Shown: positions 1-6,676 of the stretch, one piece after another
Numbering within the stretch: position 1 is the first letter of the stretch
Layout of the letters: the number at the start of each line of letters is the position of its first letter
Assembly: GCA_021162505.1 (NCBI GenBank)
Contig: JAGGYO010000101.1
Span: 1 to 7,022 of the forward strand
Direction of reading: 5' to 3'
Source: a bacterium
GTDB lineage: Bacteria > AUK180
DNA: 7,022 nt
Translations under genes and position numbers: made by a program
The notes under the pieces: generated by a model
The model's database searches: none
Told to the model about the DNA's origin: nothing
Seen by the model: only the letters and a program-made list of their open reading frames with translations

Positions 1-2
1 CA

Positions 3-851
3 TATCTTAATATTTTACATCTATGGAACTTATATTTTAATATTCCCAATGGTGATAAAAAAACGCTATTGAAGGAGTATTTAAGAAAAAAGATCATAGA
101 TTTCATTATATTATTGGTTTTTATTAACCTTAAAAAAGAAAATGTCAATATTTTAAATTCCTTCAATTCGGATATCTACTATGTTATTTCCGAAACCATC
201 CTGTATTTTGAAGAACTGATTCAAGGGAAAAATATTCCCAATAAGCGGGAATTGATAACTGCGTTGAACCTTCTGGACTTAACCTTTAAAATGCGAAGAA
301 AAAATAAATATAGGGATAATAAAAAGGGGGAATTATCAAAAACGGATAAAGTATTCTTACATACAATAAATTTAGAAGAGCGAATATCAAATGATAAGGA
401 GTCAATTTTTATGAAAGACATAATGGATAATCTCATGCTTTTGAAAAATGTTGAAATGTTCAATGAAATTTCAATTTTTAAACTGGAATCCCTGCTAATG
501 CTTTCCAAAAAAGCAAATTTTAAAAAAGGGGATATTATGCTGAAAGAGGGAAAACAGGGTGAAAATCTTTATATTATTAAATCCGGAAAGGCTGAGGTTA
601 CAAAGAAGATCGGTTTTATCCAGACCTCTGTTAAAAAACTGGAAAAAGGAGATTGGTTCGGCGAGTTATCTATAATTTCTACAAAAGAGACCTCCGCCAC
701 AGTAAAAGCCCTAACCAACTCGGAAGTGTTGATCATTCCTGCATCGGCTTTCAAGATGTTTATAATAAATAATCCGGAATTGAGTTTTAAAATTTTTGAA
801 ATTTTGGTATCATATATTAAAGATAGCAATATGATTGGAGAAGCATTATGA
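3..851 (+). CDS. Cyclic-nucleotide-binding-domain protein, 5' end outside the window
   Basis: The reading frame stays open through the left edge, so this is probably the 3' part of a longer gene; a TTG at 69 is possible but has no ribosome binding site. About 282 residues are visible. The first ~110 are helical and charged, with a NLLDLTF stretch that faintly recalls the HEAT-type helices preceding cNMP domains in some transporter-like proteins (low confidence). The C-terminal ~140 residues (from about 411) are a cNMP-binding/CAP-type beta-roll: KKGDIMLKEG, then NLYIIKSGKAEV, then GDWFGELSII, then SATVKAL. The phosphate-cassette Gly-Glu (FGE, about 657-665) is kept, but the Arg normally seen before the (S/T/A)A pair is Thr (codon 690-692), so cAMP or cGMP binding is doubtful. 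There is no DNA-binding HTH after the roll. The stop overlaps hutH by 4 bases, suggesting coupled translation. The domain call is firm; ligand and role are unknown. Confidence 0.85.
   Translation, partial: YLNILHLWNLYFNIPNGDKKTLLKEYLRKKIIDFIILLVFINLKKENVNILNSFNSDIYYVISETILYFEELIQGKNIPNKRELITALNLLDLTFKMRRKNKYRDNKKGELSKTDKVFLHTINLEERISNDKESIFMKDIMDNLMLLKNVEMFNEISIFKLESLLMLSKKANFKKGDIMLKEGKQGENLYIIKSGKAEVTKKIGFIQTSVKKLEKGDWFGELSIISTKETSATVKALTNSEVLIIPASAFKMFIINNPELSFKIFEILVSYIKDSNMIGEAL
396..401 (+). promoter_or_regulatory. Strong internal Shine-Dalgarno before ATG 411
   Basis: AAGGAG lies 9 bases before an in-frame ATG at 411, inside the cNMP-domain gene. Starting there would give a 146-residue protein beginning MKDIMDNLMLL, which is a common way for stand-alone cNMP-domain proteins to begin. 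The site could be used for internal initiation or be chance, since AAGGAG also encodes Lys-Glu here. Confidence 0.4.
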
Positions 852-2338
852 AAGTAAAACAAAAAATTGGTCTGGAAGAATTGGCGCAATTTTCATTGAA
901 CATTGAGAATATTGTCTTAAAGGATAAGGATTATGCAAAACTAAAGAAATGCAGATCATATATTGAAAAATTAATCAATGAAAATAAGACAATGTATGGG
1001 GTAAATACCGGCTTTGGCGAATTAGCGCGGATTGCCATTTCCAAAGACAAATTAGAAGAGCTCCAAAAGAATATTATATTATCACACTCCGTAGGCAATG
1101 GTAAAAAAATAGAGAAGGAATATATACGCGGAGCACTTTTTCTAAAATTAATGACATTCTTAAAGGGTAATTCAGGTGTAACCAAGGAATTAGCACAATT
1201 GATAGTGAACCTTTTGAACCGGGATCTCATTCCCGTAACCTATGAAGGCGGAAGCTTAGGCGCATCCGGTGATCTTATACCTTTCGCACATATGTTCGCC
1301 ACATTATTCGGCAAGGGTGAATTTTATTATAAAGGCAAGATAATAAAAGCTGCAGAAGGTTTAAAATTATTAAAGATCAAAAAATTTTCATTAAAAGCAA
1401 AGGAGGGTTTAGCACTAACGAATGGAATGCAATTTTCCGCTACTATTGGGGGATTGAATCTCTTTAAGCTCAAGAGCATGCTTCTGTTGTATACTCATCT
1501 AATGGGCTTATGGTTCGAACTCGAAGATATAAATCGGTTAGCATTTAGAAATGAGGTATATGAATTGAGACCTTTCAAGGGGATCAAGATATTCTTAGAT
1601 GTATTGAAAAAGAGCTTAGCCGGTATCTCTATTGATAAAAGCAGGACAAAAGTCCAGGATCCTTATACCATTCGCTGTGTTCCGCAGGTCATTGGCGGTA
1701 TAATTGATAATCTTTTATATGTTCAGAAGGAATTAGAGGTAGAGTTTAATTCCGTCTCCGATAATCCATTATTTATTCCCGAAAAAGAATTATATTTATC
1801 AACGGGTAACTTTCACGGAGAGTCAATTGGTATTGCACTGGATTCAGCCGCTATCTCTACATCGGTACTTCTCTCATTAATAGAAAGGCAGTCAAATCGT
1901 TTGATAAACCCGAATATCTCCAGATTTCCCCCGTTCTTATTAGAAAAACCCGGATTGAATTCCGGTTTTATGCTTGTTCAATATTCTTTGGCATCTCTTG
2001 CAAATAGAAATTCTGTTTTAGCTACCCCCGCCAGTGTTTACAATATACCGGTTTCGGGAGATCAAGAAGATTTTGTTTCCATGGCAGGAAACAGTGCTTT
2101 AAAGTTCAGGGATTCGGTGAACAATTTAGAGGAGGCAATGTCCTTATTTGTTCTGACACTATATCAAGCGTATTATTTGAGCAAAAAGGATATAAAAGGT
2201 AAAAAGAATCTTGAATTAACCGCTCTAATGGAAAAATATTTAAAACCCGTTAAAAGGGATATATATTTAAAAGATGAGATGGAAAAAGCAAGGAAGATCG
2301 TGATTGAATATTATAAAAAAGGAAATGGACTTTTCTAA
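848..2338 (+). CDS. hutH: Histidine ammonia-lyase (HutH family, MIO enzyme)
   Basis: Catalyses non-oxidative removal of ammonia from an amino acid, most likely L-histidine to urocanate, in the cytoplasm. At 496 residues it is near the usual ~510. The Ala139-Ser140-Gly141 triad (GASGDL) forms the MIO electrophile. Other active-site positions of the family are present: Tyr50 in YGVNTGFG, Ser79-His80 (Ser-His is the histidine-lyase pattern, against His-Leu in tyrosine lyases), Asn192, Gln270/Tyr273/Arg276 in QDPYTIRC, Phe322 in GNFH, and Glu407 in DQEDFVSM. All match Pseudomonas putida HAL with a constant offset of 3, then 7. The ATG overlaps the upstream stop and has GGAG at 837-840, 7 bases before it. 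The Arg-x-x-x-Gly-Gln segment before QDPY reads RPFKGI, and the C-terminal ~90 residues are divergent. No other hut genes are in the window, so the route for urocanate is unseen. A related aromatic substrate is possible but less likely. Confidence 0.9.
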   Translation: MKVKQKIGLEELAQFSLNIENIVLKDKDYAKLKKCRSYIEKLINENKTMYGVNTGFGELARIAISKDKLEELQKNIILSHSVGNGKKIEKEYIRGALFLKLMTFLKGNSGVTKELAQLIVNLLNRDLIPVTYEGGSLGASGDLIPFAHMFATLFGKGEFYYKGKIIKAAEGLKLLKIKKFSLKAKEGLALTNGMQFSATIGGLNLFKLKSMLLLYTHLMGLWFELEDINRLAFRNEVYELRPFKGIKIFLDVLKKSLAGISIDKSRTKVQDPYTIRCVPQVIGGIIDNLLYVQKELEVEFNSVSDNPLFIPEKELYLSTGNFHGESIGIALDSAAISTSVLLSLIERQSNRLINPNISRFPPFLLEKPGLNSGFMLVQYSLASLANRNSVLATPASVYNIPVSGDQEDFVSMAGNSALKFRDSVNNLEEAMSLFVLTLYQAYYLSKKDIKGKKNLELTALMEKYLKPVKRDIYLKDEMEKARKIVIEYYKKGNGLF

Positions 2339-3239
2339 ATACTACGATCTCCTAAATGGCAAATTTTCTATCTTTAAGATCGAAGCGGCTTCCATGGATG
2401 CCTCTTCTCGTCTTTACTTGAGGATATTTTTGAAAAACAATAAAACCCTTGTTCTACAGGATAATGGAAATGATAATATTCTTTATGATACCCAAATAAA
2501 AAGTTATGAATTTTTAAAAAAGCATCATATCCACATTCCGCAGATCATAGAAAAATTTCCATTGGAAAATATTATTATTTTTCAGGATCTTGGCGATATG
2601 TCGCTAGAAAGATATTCAAAAGAGCACGATCTATTACAATTAAGTTCCAAGATAATAAGATCAATAGAGGGATTTGAACAACTTCCTTTGGATGGATATT
2701 CCTCGATCTATGAACCAATGGATGAAAAGAAATACCTTTGGGGATTTGATTTTTTCAATGAATATTATATTGAGAAATTCAAGGGAAATCACTTTAAGGA
2801 TCTATGCAGCGTGAGAGAAAGTTTTGAAATTCTTTCCAAAGAGATAGCTGCTGCCAAGAGATCACTCGTACACAGAGATCTTCATTCGAGAAATATTTTT
2901 ATATTTCGCGACAAACTCTTTATTATTGATTATCAGGATCTGCGTTTGGGAAATTTATATTATGATAGGGCATCATTCTTATATGATCTATATACGGATT
3001 TTTCAAAATTGTATCCCCTGATCTTGCCTGACAATAAAGAAGATACTGAATTGGTTCATAAAATGGCATTTCAACGATTGATAAAGATTCTCGGTAATTT
3101 CGCGTATTTGGAGCTGGAAAAGAACAAACCGTTTTACATTAAGAACTATGAATCAGTGATCCTAAAAAAATTGGAGGGCTTGAAAAGTGTCTTCTATCAT
3201 ACCTTCAAGGACATCTATGAGATAATATATGAAAAATAG
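2304..3239 (+). CDS. AmgK-like sugar kinase (COG3178, aminoglycoside phosphotransferase fold)
   Basis: Predicted cytoplasmic ATP-dependent small-molecule kinase. Known relatives of this subfamily (AmgK) phosphorylate N-acetylmuramate and N-acetylglucosamine at the anomeric carbon. In order it shows a degenerate GDASxRxY signature (MDASSRLYLR, residues 31-40), the FQDLGD motif (93-98), the catalytic loop HRDLHSRN (190-197, catalytic Asp192 and Asn197) and IDYQD (208-212, the metal-binding Asp in DFG position). The 311 residues fit the family. The start is uncertain. TTG at 2304 has AAGGAAG ending 7 bases upstream. ATG at 2325 gives a 304-residue protein, but its AGGA sits only 1 base away. Either start lies inside the end of hutH (35- or 14-base overlap). 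It overlaps the next gene by 11 bases. In Pseudomonas the partner of AmgK is the uridylyltransferase MurU; here the neighbour is a different nucleotidyltransferase family, so the real substrate is open. Confidence 0.8.
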   Translation: MNIIKKEMDFSKYYDLLNGKFSIFKIEAASMDASSRLYLRIFLKNNKTLVLQDNGNDNILYDTQIKSYEFLKKHHIHIPQIIEKFPLENIIIFQDLGDMSLERYSKEHDLLQLSSKIIRSIEGFEQLPLDGYSSIYEPMDEKKYLWGFDFFNEYYIEKFKGNHFKDLCSVRESFEILSKEIAAAKRSLVHRDLHSRNIFIFRDKLFIIDYQDLRLGNLYYDRASFLYDLYTDFSKLYPLILPDNKEDTELVHKMAFQRLIKILGNFAYLELEKNKPFYIKNYESVILKKLEGLKSVFYHTFKDIYEIIYEK

Positions 3240-4581
3240 GGTTAAAAGGTATGTGTCCAAACTTATTTTTTTTAAGGAGCTACCCGAGAGGCTCAAAAAA
3301 GAGCTTTATATCGTTGGGGGATTATTTCCCGCACTTTACTATCATAAACCCATTAATGATATTGATCTTATTGTTAAAGATGTAAAAAAGTTCAGGCGTG
3401 AGTTATCAAAATATTTTAAAAGGGATTTTCATCTCATTTCTGACAATAGAGGAAATGAAGTATTAAAGTTCGTTTTCAGCAAGACCCATTTTGATATTAC
3501 ACAAATATTGGAAAATATTGAAAAGGATGCCGCAAGGCGGGACTTTACAATAAATAGCGTTTATTATTCATTTGCAGAAGATACTATGCTCGATCCTCTG
3601 GACGGAATGGATGATATCAAGACAAAATTATTGAGGATGTGCAGTCCTGAATTTTTGCAACTCGATCCCATAAGATTTTTAAGGGCATTTAGATTGGAAA
3701 CTTTCTATGATTTAAAAATAGAAAGCCGGACCCAAAAAACAATTAATTCTTTTTCAATGGAAAGATTAATGGAAATGCCCAAAGAAAGACTTTATTACGA
3801 GATGAAAAAGATCTTCAATATTAATCCCAGCTTCAATATAATTGAAGATCTTGAAAAAAGAGGTGTTATTTCATCCATTATAAAGCCGTTAAGTTTATTG
3901 GAAAGGGATATAGAACAGAATAAATATCATAGTTTTGACATCTATACGCACTCTCTATTGGTCTATAAGTGGATAGAGCATTATGAAAAAGAATATGACT
4001 ATTACAATAATTCTTTTATTTTAAAACTTAGCGGTTTATTGCATGATATTGGAAAAGAGAAGACACGAACGATGAATGAAAAAGGAGAATATCATTTTTA
4101 CGGGCATGAAAAAGTGAGTTTTTTAGAAGTTGAGGAATTCCTTAAAAGCGAGCCTTTATCCAAAAAGGAAAAAAGGTTATTGCTTTCATTAATAAAAGAT
4201 CATATGGATCTTGCTTATTTAAAGTTCAATAATAATATCACAAATCGTTCATTAAGAAAATTCAATGACCGTACCCATGGTTCAATAATGGAGCATATTA
4301 TTCTTTTTCTTGGAGATGGTGCCGCCGCTCACGATAAAAGAGATAGAGGACAGGAAGATTTCGTTAAGAGATTTTTATTGAAATTAGATGAGTTCAAACG
4401 AATGGTTAATAAGAAGAAAAAGCGTATTCTTTCCGGTGAAGATCTAATGGAAATTGGATATAAAAGCGGTGTTGCTCTTGGTAAGATGTTGAAAAAGATA
4501 AATGAACTTTATTTGGAAGGCAAGATATGCAGCAAAAAGGAGGCATTGGAATATGCAAAAAAAATCCTTAAAAATAATTAA
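3229..4581 (+). CDS. tRNA nucleotidyltransferase / poly(A) polymerase family protein with HD domain
   Basis: A class II template-independent nucleotidyltransferase that adds CCA, A or CC to tRNA 3' ends, or A tails to RNA. Visible motifs: Gly30-Gly31 (YIVGG) followed by the metal-binding pair Asp44/Asp46 (NDIDLIV), RRDFTIN (103-109), DPLDGMDD (122-129) and LDPIRFLRAFRL (145-156), which corresponds to the EDxxR base-selecting motif but with Leu for Glu. ERLYYEM follows at 186-192. An HD domain comes next: His241, His272-Asp273 and His293, a metal-phosphohydrolase set found in many bacterial members. The tail (LSGEDLMEIGYKSG, residues 401-414) is the usual tRNA-binding C-terminus. Length, 450 residues, is typical. 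The usual GGxVRD reads GGLFPA. Whether it is a full CCA enzyme, an A-adding enzyme or a poly(A) polymerase cannot be told here. The ATG overlaps the kinase by 11 bases with only a weak GAG, so coupled translation is likely. Confidence 0.88.
   Translation: MKNRVKRYVSKLIFFKELPERLKKELYIVGGLFPALYYHKPINDIDLIVKDVKKFRRELSKYFKRDFHLISDNRGNEVLKFVFSKTHFDITQILENIEKDAARRDFTINSVYYSFAEDTMLDPLDGMDDIKTKLLRMCSPEFLQLDPIRFLRAFRLETFYDLKIESRTQKTINSFSMERLMEMPKERLYYEMKKIFNINPSFNIIEDLEKRGVISSIIKPLSLLERDIEQNKYHSFDIYTHSLLVYKWIEHYEKEYDYYNNSFILKLSGLLHDIGKEKTRTMNEKGEYHFYGHEKVSFLEVEEFLKSEPLSKKEKRLLLSLIKDHMDLAYLKFNNNITNRSLRKFNDRTHGSIMEHIILFLGDGAAAHDKRDRGQEDFVKRFLLKLDEFKRMVNKKKKRILSGEDLMEIGYKSGVALGKMLKKINELYLEGKICSKKEALEYAKKILKNN
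3808..3852 (+). repeat. 12-base perfect inverted repeat inside the nucleotidyltransferase gene
   Basis: AAGATCTTCAAT at 3808-3819 is the exact reverse complement of ATTGAAGATCTT at 3841-3852, with a 21-base loop. In RNA it could form a 12-bp stem. A 9-base direct repeat, CTTCAATAT, also occurs at 3813-3821 and 3831-3839. No run of T follows, so it is not a classic terminator. It may be a by-product of the encoded residues. Confidence 0.55.
4537..4543 (+). promoter_or_regulatory. Near-perfect Shine-Dalgarno deciding the start of the small TPR-like gene
   Basis: AAGGAGG ends 9 bases before ATG 4553. It favours that start over the in-frame ATG at 4502, which has no such sequence and would add 17 polar residues before the membrane helix. 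Confidence 0.7.
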
Positions 4582-4807
4582 GATATTTCTCATAATGTTC
4601 TTTTTTATAATATTTATTTTTCTTGCCCTAACCAATTATTATGAAAATAAGGGAGATACCTACTATTACCGTTATTATGATTCAAAAAGGAATGAGGATA
4701 TATTAATAGCGAAAAAATATTATGAACGCTCATTGAAAATTTTTCCCTATAATGAATCATCAAAAATAAAACTAAAACGATTGAAAAAGCTCCAAGAGAA
4801 AAATTGA
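4553..4807 (+). CDS. Small membrane-anchored protein with one TPR-like motif
   Basis: An 84-residue protein of unknown function. It has a lysine-rich start (MQKKSLKIIK), one strongly hydrophobic helix at about residues 9-26, and then a charged, tyrosine-rich segment. The part reading ILIAKKYYERSLKIFPYN resembles helix B of a tetratricopeptide repeat with its closing Pro, so the C-terminal ~55 residues may form a single TPR-like helical hairpin, probably outside the membrane. The positive N-terminus followed by a hydrophobic helix suggests an N-in anchor with the soluble part outside the cytoplasm; there is no lipobox Cys. The gene overlaps the nucleotidyltransferase end by 29 bases. It ends 30 bases before asnB, and its TGA lies inside the putative -35 element of asnB. 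The coding call rests on the strong ribosome binding site, tight packing and sensible protein composition; no family was recognised. Confidence 0.7.
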   Translation: MQKKSLKIIKIFLIMFFFIIFIFLALTNYYENKGDTYYYRYYDSKRNEDILIAKKYYERSLKIFPYNESSKIKLKRLKKLQEKN

Positions 4808-4832
4808 TTATTTACTTAAAATAATTTATAAT
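4804..4832 (+). promoter_or_regulatory. Predicted sigma-70-type promoter for a leaderless asnB transcript
   Basis: TTGATT (4804-4809; 4 of 6 to TTGACA) is separated by exactly 17 bases from TATAAT (4827-4832; 6 of 6). Normal spacing puts transcription start at about 4838-4840, that is on the asnB ATG at 4838. The -35 box overlaps the stop of the preceding gene. The spacer contains an A/T-only 7-base inverted repeat (ATTATTT 4807-4813, AAATAAT 4819-4825), which could be an operator but is easily chance in such DNA. Confidence 0.6.
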
Positions 4833-4837
4833 AATAT

Positions 4838-6676
4838 ATGTGCGGTATAGTAGGATTCTTCAATAATAATTTGGAAAACTCAAAAGAATTATTAAAAACG
4901 ATGAATAATGCGCTTTTTCACCGAGGTCCAAATGAAGAGGGCTATTATAATGATAACATTATTTCTTTAGGTAATCGCCGCTTGTCTATTCTTGATATTC
5001 AACATGGGGGTCAACCCGCATTTAATGAGGATAAAAGTATAATTACGGTTTATAATGGGGAGATCTATAATTTCAAGGAATTAAAGAGATATCTACTGGA
5101 AAAGGGGCATCAGATCACTTCTAACTGTGATACCCAGATAATTCCCCATCTTTATGAAGAGTATGGTGAGGCCATATTTGAACTTTTGGACGGACAATTT
5201 GCTATTGCGATCTATGATAAAAAAAATGAAAAACTGATCCTGGCGCGCGATCATTTCGGAATAAGGCCCTTATACTTTTTCAAAAAAGGCGATGTCTTTG
5301 CCTTTGCATCTGAAATAAAAGCCCTTAAAAAATATGAAAATGATAATTCCATTGATGGAAATGCTATATTTGAGTATTTTTCTTTTGGATACAATAGTTC
5401 GCAAAATACTGTTTTTAAATATATAAAAAACATTGCGCCCGGGTCATTTATGGTCATAAAAGATGGTATTATCATTAAAGAAGAGAAATACTGGGATATA
5501 TCATATGGCAATGAGAAAGAATATTCACTTTTTAAAATAGACGAACTATTAAGAAATAGTGTGGAGAAAAGATTACTATCAGATGTTAATTTAGGACTCT
5601 TACTCTCAGGTGGATTGGATTCTGCACTTATCGCTTTATATATAAAAGAGCTTGGCAAAAAGGTCGATACATTTACTTTATCATTTCCCAATACCGGATT
5701 CGATGAATCTTCCAAGGCAAGATCGGTAGCGAATTATTTGGGTATTAAGAATTATTCATTTCCGGTTTCACCCTCTGATATTTTGAAAAATATTGATATC
5801 ATTGATAATTTCGATGAACCTTTTTCGGATTCAGCTGCTTTGAATGTTTTTCTTATTACCAAATATGCCAAGGAGCATGTAACCGTATTATTGTCAGGTG
5901 AAGGCGGTGATGAGATCTTCGGCGGTTACTATACATACGAGGCTACGCTTCTCAATGAGAGGATCAAGGCATTTTATCCGATCCTTTCAAAAATGTCCCC
6001 ATTGATAAGAAAAATGATTCCTGTAAATAATAAGAAATTGGGATGGGAATTCAAATTGAATAGATTTCTTGAAAGAATGGACAGGAATTCATTGAATGCT
6101 CATATGAATTGGAAACGATTATTTAACATTGATGAAATCGGCAATATATTTCCAGGGCTATCGCTTCAGCATAAGCTGTTTCAAAATATGAAAACAGATT
6201 ATACTTCTCCCGGAGAATTGATCAATATGGCAATGTTTTTTGATCTGAAAAATTATCTGCCGGCTGACCTTTTGGTAAAGATAGACAGAGCTTCAATGAT
6301 GAATTCCATAGAGGGTCGGGTGCCTTTTTTGGATAAGGCATTAAGTGAATATATGTTCTCAATTTCTGGAAGGGAGAAGGTAAAAATATTCAATAAAAAG
6401 CGTATATTGAAACAATTGGTAAGAAAAAAATTGCCGAGAGGTATTGTTCACAGACCCAAAATGGGATTTTCACTTCCCATGGCACAATGGATATCTACCA
6501 CATTGTATACTAAATTTCTCAATACATTTGAAGATGCAGATTTCCATGCTTTAGATTTTAATAAAAATGTCATTATTAATATGTTAAAAATTCACAAGAA
6601 TGGGAAAAAGGACCTTTCCCGCGAACTCTGGGCGGCCTATGTTTTTATTCGATGGGCAAAGGGTGTAGGTATATGA
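4838..6676 (+). CDS. asnB: Asparagine synthetase, glutamine-hydrolysing
   Basis: Makes asparagine from aspartate, ATP and glutamine in the cytoplasm. The N-terminal class II (Ntn) glutaminase domain begins MCGIVGFF, with Cys2 as nucleophile after Met removal. It has HRGPNEEG (28-35), RRLSILD (47-53), NGEIYN (73-78) and the glutamine-binding Asp98 (CDTQ). The synthetase domain has the pyrophosphate loop SGGLDS (257-262), SGEGGDEIFGGY (353-364), the segment LPADLLVKIDRASM (474-487) with GRVPFLD (493-499), and KMGFSLP (541-547). The 612 residues are full length for the longer AsnB type, which also includes enzymes that amidate cell-surface glycans or peptides, so free aspartate as acceptor is likely but not certain. 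The start is fixed by the need for Met-Cys. No Shine-Dalgarno exists: the gap 4808-4837 has no G. A consensus-like promoter places the transcript start at the ATG. The stop overlaps the next gene by 4 bases. Confidence 0.93.
   Translation: MCGIVGFFNNNLENSKELLKTMNNALFHRGPNEEGYYNDNIISLGNRRLSILDIQHGGQPAFNEDKSIITVYNGEIYNFKELKRYLLEKGHQITSNCDTQIIPHLYEEYGEAIFELLDGQFAIAIYDKKNEKLILARDHFGIRPLYFFKKGDVFAFASEIKALKKYENDNSIDGNAIFEYFSFGYNSSQNTVFKYIKNIAPGSFMVIKDGIIIKEEKYWDISYGNEKEYSLFKIDELLRNSVEKRLLSDVNLGLLLSGGLDSALIALYIKELGKKVDTFTLSFPNTGFDESSKARSVANYLGIKNYSFPVSPSDILKNIDIIDNFDEPFSDSAALNVFLITKYAKEHVTVLLSGEGGDEIFGGYYTYEATLLNERIKAFYPILSKMSPLIRKMIPVNNKKLGWEFKLNRFLERMDRNSLNAHMNWKRLFNIDEIGNIFPGLSLQHKLFQNMKTDYTSPGELINMAMFFDLKNYLPADLLVKIDRASMMNSIEGRVPFLDKALSEYMFSISGREKVKIFNKKRILKQLVRKKLPRGIVHRPKMGFSLPMAQWISTTLYTKFLNTFEDADFHALDFNKNVIINMLKIHKNGKKDLSRELWAAYVFIRWAKGVGI

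Noticed and set aside
69..71. TTG 69 as the true start of the first gene
   Set aside because: No Shine-Dalgarno precedes it, and the frame is open without a stop for all 22 codons back to the left edge, so a partial gene is more likely.
221..1230. Antisense open frames at 221-508, 569-889 and 931-1230 on the - strand
   Set aside because: They lie wholly opposite well-supported genes, show no recognisable domain and have the composition expected of complements of A+T-rich coding DNA.
848..2338. Tyrosine or phenylalanine ammonia-lyase instead of histidine ammonia-lyase
   Set aside because: The selectivity pair is Ser-His (79-80) and Glu407 is present, both the HAL pattern. Not fully excluded because nearby segments diverge.
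4502..4552. ATG 4502 as the start of the small TPR-like protein
   Set aside because: It would put 17 extra polar residues before the membrane helix, deepen the overlap with the previous gene to 80 bases and ignore the AAGGAGG in front of ATG 4553.
3229..4581. MurU-like sugar nucleotidyltransferase as partner of the AmgK-like kinase
   Set aside because: The motifs (GG, DxD, RRDFTIN, HD domain) are those of the class II tRNA nucleotidyltransferase/poly(A) polymerase family, not the Rossmann-like uridylyltransferases.
4444..4635. Antisense open frame of 63 codons
   Set aside because: It overlaps the conserved C-terminus of the nucleotidyltransferase and the membrane helix of the small gene; its hydrophobic look is a by-product of the opposite strand.
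4808..4837. Rho-independent terminator between the small gene and asnB
   Set aside because: The only inverted repeat there is A/T-only and 7 bases long; there is no G+C stem followed by a T run.
5251..5715. Antisense open frame of 154 codons opposite asnB
   Set aside because: It is serine-, leucine- and proline-rich with no domain, and lies opposite conserved AsnB motifs including SGGLDS, so it is a shadow.
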